From NCBI GenBank assembly GCA_017615435.1, contig JAGAAF010000023.1:1-7570 (forward strand): 7,570 nt of DNA. Direction: 5' to 3'. The DNA is from Bacteroidales bacterium (GTDB taxonomy: Bacteria; Bacteroidota; Bacteroidia; Bacteroidales; UBA932). The notes below the pieces were generated by a model that had not been told where the DNA came from, did not search any database, and saw nothing but the letters and a program-made list of their open reading frames with translations. Below, one piece after another: positions 1 through 5,024 of the stretch (within the stretch, counting starts at the first letter, position 1; every line of letters starts with the position of its first letter). A program made the translations under genes and the position numbers.

Positions 1-39
1 CGGGCCCTCGAAGCCGACCTATCATTAAACGCCGAATGA
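1..39 (+). CDS. possible C-terminal tail of a gene entering from the left (partial)
   Basis: Frame 1 of the + strand is open from base 1 and reads RALEADLSLNAE followed by a TGA stop at 37-39. The stop lies inside the left arm of the perfect hairpin at 34-60, an arrangement common where a terminator begins at a gene's end. With only 12 residues no family can be assigned, and the open frame could be chance. It would run convergently towards the tRNA. Confidence 0.25.
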   Translation, partial: RALEADLSLNAE

Positions 40-60
40 CTGCCACGAGGGCAGTCATTC
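34..60. terminator. perfect 11-bp hairpin between the left edge and tRNA-Gly
   Basis: GAATGACTGCC (34-44) and GGCAGTCATTC (50-60) are exact reverse complements around a 5-base loop, ACGAG. The hairpin starts 9 bases beyond the 3' end of the - strand tRNA, and its left arm overlaps a possible + strand stop codon. It is placed to end transcription from either side. Neither flank has a long T-run (ATCGTTT on the + side, GGCGTTT on the - side), so it is an atypical intrinsic terminator. Confidence 0.55.
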
Positions 61-68
61 ATCGTTTG

Positions 69-141
69 AGCGGAAAACGGGGCTCGGACCCGCGACCTCA
101 ACCTTGGCAAGGTTGCGCTCTACCAACTGAGCTATTTCCGC
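69..141 (-). tRNA. tRNA-Gly, anticodon GCC
   Basis: This is a complete tRNA of 73 bases including the discriminator. On the - strand the acceptor arms are GCGGAAA and TTTCCGC. The D arm contains GCTCAGTTGGTAGAGC. The anticodon stem CAACC/GGTTG encloses the loop TTGCCAA, whose central GCC (bases 108-106) reads glycine codons GGC and GGU. The T arm is GCGGG/CCCGT around TCCGAGC. The discriminator is U, as expected for bacterial tRNA-Gly. CCA is not encoded (TCAA follows the acceptor), so it would be added by nucleotidyltransferase. It has its own promoter at 153-183 and is followed by the hairpin at 34-60, so it looks like a single-gene unit. Confidence 0.96.
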
Positions 142-152
142 AAAGCGGACTG

Positions 153-183
153 CAAATATACGGCAAAAATTGTAATCCGCAAA
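153..183 (-). promoter_or_regulatory. Bacteroidetes-type promoter of tRNA-Gly
   Basis: On the - strand the sequence reads TTTG (183-180), 19 bases, then TATATTTG (160-153). This matches the Bacteroidetes sigma-ABfr pattern TTTG-N19-TAnnTTTG. The predicted start falls around 145-148, just upstream of the tRNA 5' end at 141. Confidence 0.8.
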
Positions 184-202
184 TTTTTTTATGTGAAGAG
201 AT

Positions 203-240
203 AAAAAACCCCGGGGCAAGTCACAGGCGCCGGGGAAAAC
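203..240 (-). terminator. intrinsic terminator downstream of the DUF2442-like gene
   Basis: On the - strand CCCCGG (235-230) pairs with CCGGGG (214-209) around a 15-base loop, directly followed by six T (208-203). It lies about 45 bases past the stop codon at 284, so it probably ends the two-gene DUF4160/DUF2442 transcript before it reaches the tRNA promoter. Confidence 0.6.
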
Positions 241-262
241 ACTTAAACGTATGAATAACTTC

Positions 263-282
263 CCACCAGAACGGTGGTTTTT
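263..282 (+). terminator. short hairpin with + strand T-run
   Basis: CCACC (263-267) and GGTGG (273-277) pair around AGAAC, followed on the + strand by TTTTT (278-282). That is the form of a + strand terminator, but no + strand gene lies upstream. On the - strand the hairpin starts just past the stop at 284 and lacks a T-run. It may block antisense transcription or protect the 3' end of the - strand message. Confidence 0.4.
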
Positions 283-283
283 A

Positions 284-691
284 TTAAGAAATCATTGAGA
301 TTTCTGATCCTAATTGTTTCAAACATGAAAGAATTTTATATTCCATATCTTGTGATGGCTTTTTGAAACCATTTATATAATTGCGAAGCAGAGAGGCGTT
401 GAATCCGTATTTTCGTGCAAATGCTGAAACATTGATTTCTGGATGAGTAAGAAAGATTCGCTGAAGATAGGTCGGTTCGGCATCTTCATATAGAAAACTT
501 TCGAAACTGACGTCTTCATCCAGTTCACGCCAATGAAAACCGATTGTGCTGGTTTCATATTTGCTCCGCTGCATACTGTCGGCTGCCATTAGTTTTGGGT
601 ACCATAGCAATGATTGACGATAGGTTTTTCCATCATCCCCTAAGCCCCAAAGCCATTGCTCGTCAAACCAAATCTTAGTGATTCTGTTCAT
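284..691 (-). CDS. DUF2442-like protein with C-terminal helix-turn-helix
   Basis: This 135-residue protein has two parts. Residues 1-70 match the DUF2442 pattern as I know it: a strand pair ending in DDGKTY, then SLLWYPKL (28-34), and the signature GFHWRELDEDVSFESFL (51-67). Residues 86-131 look like a Cro/CI-type helix-turn-helix, with VSAFARKYGF as the first helices and NASLLRNYINGFKKPS as turn, recognition helix and wing. Some DUF2442 proteins are known to carry such a domain, so DNA binding and autoregulation are plausible. The start at 691 overlaps the end of the DUF4160-like gene by 17 bases, so the two are probably translated from one message. If this is a toxin-antitoxin pair, this DNA-binding member would be the antitoxin. 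That role is inference; the family assignment is fairly firm. The gene is more AT-rich than the neighbouring lipoprotein gene. Confidence 0.82.
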   Translation of the reverse strand: MNRITKIWFDEQWLWGLGDDGKTYRQSLLWYPKLMAADSMQRSKYETSTIGFHWRELDEDVSFESFLYEDAEPTYLQRIFLTHPEINVSAFARKYGFNASLLRNYINGFKKPSQDMEYKILSCLKQLGSEISMIS

Positions 692-926
692 CGTTAAACA
701 GTTCGTTCCATCGTTTTACAATAATATCTGCGTTCTCTTCAATGGTTTTCTCAATTCGTTTCAAATCATTTGATTTGATATTATGGACGCTTTCTGCAAT
801 GAAATGATGGCCATCCCAATTGAATTTGGCGTCTCCGTTATTTCCTCTTACATGGACGTGGATGGGTTCGTGTTCGCGTGTGAAGAACAAAAAGATGAAC
901 CCATAACGTCTGAATAATTCAGGCAT
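675..926 (-). CDS. DUF4160-like small protein
   Basis: This is an 83-residue protein. I chose the ATG at 926 because MPELFRRYGFIFLFF matches the usual N-terminus of DUF4160 proteins (MP-x-I/L, then a YG-x-x-F-x-FF/FY strand), and because a promoter -7 box lies only 14 bases upstream. The open frame extends 15 codons further (to 971), but those residues run through the promoter. The family signature EHEPIHVHV is at residues 18-26, followed by GDAKFNWDG (31-39) and a C-terminal helical segment that includes LKRIEKTIEENADIIVKRWNELF. DUF4160 genes commonly sit next to DUF2442 genes, as here, and the pair is often suspected to be a toxin-antitoxin-like module. No catalytic role is established that I can cite. 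The clustered histidines at 19, 23 and 25 are conserved-looking and may bind metal or RNA (inference). Confidence 0.82.
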   Translation of the reverse strand: MPELFRRYGFIFLFFTREHEPIHVHVRGNNGDAKFNWDGHHFIAESVHNIKSNDLKRIEKTIEENADIIVKRWNELFNDEQNH

Positions 927-940
927 AACTATTTCAATTA

Positions 941-972
941 CAAATATAGGTAACAAAAACGATACCCGCAAT
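941..972 (-). promoter_or_regulatory. promoter of the DUF4160/DUF2442 pair
   Basis: On the - strand TATATTTG (948-941) fits the Bacteroidetes -7 box TAnnTTTG exactly. ATTG (972-969) lies 20 bases upstream, in the place of the TTTG box. The predicted transcript start is about 10 bases before the ATG at 926, giving a very short leader with no Shine-Dalgarno sequence. The upstream box lies within the loop of the hairpin that ends the preceding lipoprotein gene. Confidence 0.55.
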
Positions 973-979
973 ACGGGGG
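955..979 (-). terminator. weak terminator of the large lipoprotein gene
   Basis: Just after the stop codon at 984-986, the - strand has CCCG (977-974), loop TATTG, CGGG (968-965), then a 5-T run at 959-955 after TATCG. The stem is only 4 bp and the T-run is offset, so termination may be partial and some readthrough into the DUF4160 gene is possible. Confidence 0.4.
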
Positions 980-983
980 ATTA

Positions 984-2165
984 TTATTCCAATGCGAAAG
1001 TGATAATGACGTCGCCGAAGCGGCCGGCGACCCAGTCGGCTTCCTGGAAGAAGCTGGCGCTGAGCTGGCCGCGCCAGACGATATCGTCTTTTTCGTTGTA
1101 GGGGATGTCGCATTCAAAGCCGTAGGAGCGGGACTTGATCTTCACGGTGGCTGAGCATTTCCACGAGGTCTGGGTTCCGCCGTCGTCTTCAGTGATCAGG
1201 AAAGCGAGATTCTCCAGCTGGTTCGTGAAATCGGTCATGATGATGCCGTTGTAGGGGAGCTCTTCGCCGAGCTGTTTGCGCTTCACAACCACCATAAAGT
1301 CCGTGACGCTGGGATAATACAGCTTCATCTCCGCTTCGGTCGTGGCGTGGAAGCCGTTCACGGCTCCGCACTTGATAAAGAATTCGCTTCCTCCCCTGAA
1401 CCACGAATCGTAGTGGCGGAGCATGGTGAACGACCGCAGGTAGAGCATTCTGGGCCCGGACTTGGTACCTTGAGGGTGCTGGGGGCTGAAAGCCGCACGA
1501 GCCGCCGGCTCGTACAGCGCCAGCGGCGTGTGTCCGGCATCGTCGTTTTTATTGATAACCCACACCGGGTGTTCGCGGGCGACCTGCTCGTCCACATAGA
1601 CCGAGTCCACGACGTGCAGACCGCCTTCGCCGACCCCGATTTTGTAGCCATAGTTATAATCCGACCCGTAGCCGGGGTCGAAGGTGATGATGGGCAGCTC
1701 CTCGCCGTCCCAGTCTTCGCTGTACGGCCAATACAGCTGCAGATCCGATTGCGAGAGCGCATCCAGATAGTCCTCGACGTCCTTCGCGCCGGCCTTCGTC
1801 TCGACCGCCAGGTACTCTGCTATCATATCTCTAAGCGGGCGCGCGTAGGAGCCGGCTTTGGTGGGGCTGTCTCCCACCCCGCAGCCAGGCGCCTCGATCA
1901 GCTGTTTCATAGTGTACTCTTCGTCGTACCCGTTTTCGATGGAAGAAGACGAGGCGTCTTTCACCTCTTCCATCTGCTCGGGACCTATAGGAAGTGCAGC
2001 AAACATCCGGGCCAGAGAAGAAAGCTCGAATCCGGAAGAGTCGGAGACGGTCTCGGACGAAGAATCGCCGGGTGTGAAATAAGAGGGCCCGGATGCATAT
2101 TTGCTGCAGGAGATAATGATGCTCGCCAGAAAGAAGGCGACAATAAGTCTTTGAATGTGTTTCAT
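984..2165 (-). CDS. uncharacterised Bacteroidales-type lipoprotein, 393 aa
   Basis: I placed the start at the ATG at 2165, giving MKHIQRLIVAFFLASIIISC. The longer frame would need a TTG at 2192 and would push the signal peptide inwards. Residues 1-19 form a signal peptide with lipobox IIS-C, so C20 should be lipidated and the protein anchored in the cell envelope. Residues about 30-90 are rich in Ser, Asp and Glu and look like a flexible linker. The rest has alternating aromatic and acidic stretches (LQLYWPYSEDWDG, EHPVWVINKNDDAG) and ends in a strand-rich segment, DVIITFALE, suggesting a beta-rich fold. I do not recognise the family and assign no function. Base composition is GC-rich, like the operon on its right and unlike the AT-rich pair downstream. 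The terminator at 2199-2235 separates it from the preceding PPC gene, and I found no convincing promoter of its own. Confidence 0.85.
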   Translation of the reverse strand: MKHIQRLIVAFFLASIIISCSKYASGPSYFTPGDSSSETVSDSSGFELSSLARMFAALPIGPEQMEEVKDASSSSIENGYDEEYTMKQLIEAPGCGVGDSPTKAGSYARPLRDMIAEYLAVETKAGAKDVEDYLDALSQSDLQLYWPYSEDWDGEELPIITFDPGYGSDYNYGYKIGVGEGGLHVVDSVYVDEQVAREHPVWVINKNDDAGHTPLALYEPAARAAFSPQHPQGTKSGPRMLYLRSFTMLRHYDSWFRGGSEFFIKCGAVNGFHATTEAEMKLYYPSVTDFMVVVKRKQLGEELPYNGIIMTDFTNQLENLAFLITEDDGGTQTSWKCSATVKIKSRSYGFECDIPYNEKDDIVWRGQLSASFFQEADWVAGRFGDVIITFALE

Positions 2166-2198
2166 AGCAATAATAGTTTGGTTCTTCCGCAAAGGGAC

Positions 2199-2235
2199 AA
2201 AAAAATATCCGTGTAAAAAAGTGTTTACACGGATA
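2199..2235 (-). terminator. strong intrinsic terminator of the PPC-domain gene
   Basis: TATCCGTGTAAA (2206-2217) and TTTACACGGATA (2224-2235) are exact reverse complements, a 12-bp stem with a 6-base loop. On the - strand the stem is followed by seven T (2205-2199). It begins 5 bases past the stop codon of the - strand gene at 2240. It is the clearest intrinsic terminator in the window. Confidence 0.85.
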
Positions 2236-2239
2236 AGTT

Positions 2240-2662
2240 TTAAAACTTGTATAAATTCAGTCCCGTTTCTTCGTCGAACCGCCTCCCAACCGGTCCTGTA
2301 AGCGGTTTTATGAAGATTTCGCAGGCCCCGTTTATCTGGGCGCAGAGCAGGTGTCCGCCCACCACGGAATAATCTCTTCGACCCAAAGTCACATGAAGAT
2401 GCAGGTAGACCTTCCCGTCTTTTTCAGAAATGTTGCCCAAAAGGCTCGCAATCTCCATCTGTTCGTCAAAAGTCTTGTCCACATATTTTTTAGTCGCCGG
2501 GTCCAAAAACCTCAAAGTTGCAGAGGAAACGGCGCCAAGTCCCTCTATCACACCGCAATGCACTTTTTGCTCCTCGCAGAAGGCGGCAAGCGCACCGACT
2601 ACCTCCTGGTGGTTGTCGATGTTGATAATGAAAATATCGTCAGATTTTTTGTGAGTGTACAT
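2240..2662 (-). CDS. PPC/DUF296 domain protein (PCC domain, PD1-like)
   Basis: This 140-residue protein consists of a single PPC (DUF296) domain, the usual length for bacterial members. Visible signatures are the strand FIINIDNHQEVVGALAAFC (11-29), CGVIEGLGAVSSATLRF (36-52), the region EIASLLGNISEKDGKVYLHLHV (70-91) and GGHLL (102-106). H88, H90 and H104 correspond to the conserved histidines that can bind metal in bacterial members. The same domain occurs in plant AT-hook AHL proteins, but no AT-hook is present here. Bacterial members are reported to form trimers; their biological function is not settled, so the 'DNA-binding' label often attached to them should be treated with caution. It starts at the ATG at 2662, 4 bases downstream of a -7 box, so the message is nearly leaderless. 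It is transcribed divergently from the PRTase-codB operon and has its own terminator. Confidence 0.92.
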   Translation of the reverse strand: MYTHKKSDDIFIINIDNHQEVVGALAAFCEEQKVHCGVIEGLGAVSSATLRFLDPATKKYVDKTFDEQMEIASLLGNISEKDGKVYLHLHVTLGRRDYSVVGGHLLCAQINGACEIFIKPLTGPVGRRFDEETGLNLYKF

Positions 2663-2666
2663 AGTA

Positions 2667-2674
2667 CAAATTTA
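2667..2674 (-). promoter_or_regulatory. -7 promoter box of the PPC gene
   Basis: The - strand reads TAAATTTG, a full match to TAnnTTTG, 4 bases before the ATG at 2662. No TTTG box is visible at the usual distance upstream. The transcript would start at or very near the start codon, unless the true start codon or promoter differs. Confidence 0.45.
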
Positions 2675-2684
2675 GAAATTTTCT

Positions 2685-2692
2685 TACATTTG
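2685..2692 (+). promoter_or_regulatory. -7 promoter box of the PRTase-codB-flavoprotein operon
   Basis: The + strand reads TACATTTG, matching TAnnTTTG. The predicted transcript start is about 2697-2700, leaving a leader of under 20 bases before the ATG at 2716. No good TTTG upstream box is seen at the usual spacing; that stretch overlaps the divergent PPC promoter, so the two polymerases may compete. Confidence 0.5.
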
Positions 2693-2693
2693 T

Positions 2694-2717
2694 ATCCCGG
2701 TTAGAATTAATCGGGAT
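2694..2717 (+). promoter_or_regulatory. palindrome/hairpin at the operon's transcript start, overlapping the first start codon
   Basis: ATCCCGGTTA (2694-2703) pairs with TAATCGGGAT (2708-2717) around GAAT, a 10-bp arm with one G-T pair. It lies between the -7 box and the coding region and includes the A and T of the ATG at 2716. As DNA it could be an operator. As RNA, if the transcript begins at or before 2694, it would bury the start codon. It has no T-run and is not a terminator. Confidence 0.55.
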
Positions 2718-3768
2718 GCAACTAAAATTAGTCAGCTATAAGAAGGAGATCGGCCTGTATGGGCTAGTCTCCGATTTTTTTATTAATAGGTACTATGTAA
2801 TCAGCAGCGAGGGTACCCGCCATATGATGGCATCTCCGGAGGTGGTAGGGTTTGACTGTTACAAGGCGATGCTGAAGCCGATGAACGACGCGCTGAAAGC
2901 CCTCGAGCCGGACCTTAAAAAAGCGACTATTCTCACCATCCTTCGCGGCGGCCTCAATTACCCTCTCGAAGAATGCTGCCACTCTTGCGGAATACGCATA
3001 GACAACATCAATTTCCTCAGCTGCGAGCGTATAATCGAAAAGGGAGTTATCAAAGGGCTCGAAATCCACTACGACAAACTCCACCCGGAGAAGGATTGCA
3101 CCCTGATGATAGGCGACATCCTCGCCAGCGGCGACACCATCCGCAAATGCCTGACTTACGCAGTGGACGCTTTCGCGAAAGCGGGCGGATCCATCCGTAA
3201 GATAGTCTTCTTCACGATAGGCGGCACCAAGGCCTTCACCTTCTTCGAAGAGATGACCGCCCATATCCGCTCGGTGTGGCCTGAATTCGAAGGCTTCGAA
3301 TGCATCTTCTTCGAAGGTGCGTTCACAGTCTACGAAGACAAGGGAGTCACCGGCGTGAACATCCCCATGATCGACTTCGGCTGGAAGGGCGGATGCATCT
3401 CGCCTGAATTCCGCGAATACGTTCTCGATTACAAGCACGCTCCCGCGCTGCTCGAAAAGTGCATAATCTACGACGGCGGGGCGCGGCGCTACGAGATCGG
3501 CGACCATTTCGAGGAGGTCATCGGCTACTGGGAAGATCTCAGGAAGGCCGCGCCCGCCGCAGACTACGACGCCTTCCTCGCCGAGAAGGTGGGTTACGCC
3601 CGCGCGACCTACCCCGAATGGCTGGAAATCTGCGGCTACCCTGCAGAATCACATCTTGAAACACTATACGAAAAGGAACAGCGGTACCTCGCTGAACTTC
3701 GCACACACTCCCTCACGGAAATCTGCGAAGCACGCCTGACACAATTATTTAATCTTATAAAACAATGA
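2716..3768 (+). CDS. phosphoribosyltransferase-like protein, 350 aa
   Basis: Residues about 70-170 contain the marks of a type I phosphoribosyltransferase. ILRGGL (75-80) is in the position of the loop that contacts pyrophosphate, and TLMIGDILASGDT (129-141) is the PRPP-binding motif, a hydrophobic strand followed by an acidic residue and a small-residue loop ending in T. Such enzymes join a base to PRPP. The protein is much longer than uracil or adenine PRTases (roughly 180-210 residues): about 40 residues precede the domain, and some 180 residues follow it, including FFEGAFTVYED (198-208) and an acidic, aromatic C-terminal half. A cysteine cluster, CCHSC, lies at 87-91. Its TGA overlaps the codB ATG by 4 bases, implying translational coupling and a role in salvage of the imported base. 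The substrate cannot be read from the sequence, and the second aspartate of the classic DD pair is replaced (GD-I), so catalysis is not certain. Confidence 0.8.
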   Translation: MQLKLVSYKKEIGLYGLVSDFFINRYYVISSEGTRHMMASPEVVGFDCYKAMLKPMNDALKALEPDLKKATILTILRGGLNYPLEECCHSCGIRIDNINFLSCERIIEKGVIKGLEIHYDKLHPEKDCTLMIGDILASGDTIRKCLTYAVDAFAKAGGSIRKIVFFTIGGTKAFTFFEEMTAHIRSVWPEFEGFECIFFEGAFTVYEDKGVTGVNIPMIDFGWKGGCISPEFREYVLDYKHAPALLEKCIIYDGGARRYEIGDHFEEVIGYWEDLRKAAPAADYDAFLAEKVGYARATYPEWLEICGYPAESHLETLYEKEQRYLAELRTHSLTEICEARLTQLFNLIKQ

Positions 3769-5024
3769 GCAACCAAAACCGCAAAGTCGATTTCGACTAC
3801 TCAAACTCGAGCGTGCCCGCATCATCGCGTCGCGGCACCCTGACCATGTTCATGATCATGCTTGGCTTCACCTTCTTCTCCGCGAGTATGTGGGTGGGCC
3901 AGAACCTGGCTGCCGGCCTTGATTTCAAGGGCTTCATCGGCGCCCTCATCCTCGGCGGTGTCATCCTCGGCGCCTACACCGGCTCCCTTGGATTCATCGG
4001 TGCGGAGAGCGGCCTGTCGCTCGACCTTCTTGCCCAGCGCAGCTTCGGCCGCAAGGGTAGCTGGCTGCCCAGCGCGATGATCAGCTTCACCCAGATGGGC
4101 TGGTTCGGCGTGGGTCTGGCCATGTTCGCCATCCCGGTCGCGAAGGAACTCCTCGGCCTCGAGGTCACGCCCGACTTCATGCCCTGGCAGGGCTACCTGC
4201 TCGTGGCCATCGCCGGCGTGCTGATGACCGCCAGCGCCTACTTCGGCATCAAGAGCCTCACCATCGTCAGCTACATCGCTGTCCCGCTCGTCGCCATCCT
4301 CGGCACGGTGGCCATGATCCTCGCCGTGCACCACGGTGACTCCGGCCTCATCGAGCAGTTCGCGAAGGGAACCAAGGACCTCGGCGTCATCGCCGGTGCG
4401 GGTTTGGTTATCGGAAGCTTCGTCTCCGGAGGCACGGCCACCCCGAACTTCACCCGTTTCGCCAAGAACGGAAAGATCGCGGCTATCGTCACCGTCTGCG
4501 CCTTCTTCCTCGGCAACTCGCTCATGTTCTTCTTCGGAGCAGTCTCCTCCATCTATGTCGGCGGTAACGACATCTTCGAGGTTATGCTCAACCTCAACCT
4601 CTTCTATGTCGCAGTGGCCGTGCTCGGTCTGAACATCTGGACCACTAACGACAACGCCCTTTATTCCACCGGCCTCGGCCTCGCCAACATCACCGGCGGT
4701 TCGAAGAAACTGATGGTCCTTATCTCGGGTGTGATCGGCACAGTCGCCGCAGTGTGGCTCTACTGGAACTTCTGCAGCTGGCTCAATGTCCTTAACTGCA
4801 CTCTTCCCCCGGTGGGTATCATCCTCATCCTCGGCTATTTCATGCACAGGAAAGATTATCTCAACGGCAGCATCGAGATCAAGACCGTGGACTGGTTCGC
4901 AGTCGCAGGCGTGGTTCTCGGAGCCGTGGTCGCCAACCTCGTGCATTGGGGAATTCCTTCCATCAACGGAATGGCTACCGCAGCCGTGGTTTATGTAATC
5001 GGTCAGCTTATTTGCAAAAAGTAA
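3765..5024 (+). CDS. codB: cytosine permease, NCS1 family
   Basis: This is a 419-residue integral membrane protein, the same length as E. coli CodB and closely similar along its length. Recognisable blocks are FFSASMWVGQNLAAGL (37-52), SFGRKGSWLP (93-102), TQMGWFGVGLAMFAIPV (109-125), GSFVSGGTATPNFTRF (217-232), AFFLGNSLMFFFGA (246-259) and LGLNIWTTNDNALYSTGLG (287-305). About twelve hydrophobic segments can be seen, consistent with the LeuT-like fold of NCS1 carriers. It should import cytosine, with a cation as co-substrate, across the inner membrane; the pyrimidine preference is inferred from similarity. The start at 3765 overlaps the stop of the PRTase gene (ATGA), and the end overlaps the flavoprotein gene. 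The usual partner, cytosine deaminase (codA), is absent from the window. Confidence 0.95.
   Translation: MSNQNRKVDFDYSNSSVPASSRRGTLTMFMIMLGFTFFSASMWVGQNLAAGLDFKGFIGALILGGVILGAYTGSLGFIGAESGLSLDLLAQRSFGRKGSWLPSAMISFTQMGWFGVGLAMFAIPVAKELLGLEVTPDFMPWQGYLLVAIAGVLMTASAYFGIKSLTIVSYIAVPLVAILGTVAMILAVHHGDSGLIEQFAKGTKDLGVIAGAGLVIGSFVSGGTATPNFTRFAKNGKIAAIVTVCAFFLGNSLMFFFGAVSSIYVGGNDIFEVMLNLNLFYVAVAVLGLNIWTTNDNALYSTGLGLANITGGSKKLMVLISGVIGTVAAVWLYWNFCSWLNVLNCTLPPVGIILILGYFMHRKDYLNGSIEIKTVDWFAVAGVVLGAVVANLVHWGIPSINGMATAAVVYVIGQLICKK

Noticed and set aside
36..254. 72-codon + strand frame
   Set aside because: It runs straight through the complete tRNA-Gly gene and a terminator, so it cannot be a credible gene.
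1347..2216. 289-codon open frame on the + strand opposite the large lipoprotein gene
   Set aside because: It is the antisense of a gene with a proper signal peptide and lipobox. It shows no recognisable domain and is Arg/Val/Gly-rich as expected for a shadow frame.
2694..2717. Intrinsic terminator reading of the palindrome
   Set aside because: It has no T-run on either side, overlaps a start codon, and sits directly after a promoter box.
2764..3507. 247-codon open frame on the - strand opposite the PRTase-like gene
   Set aside because: It is antisense to the PRTase frame, which carries real motifs and is coupled to codB by a 4-base overlap.
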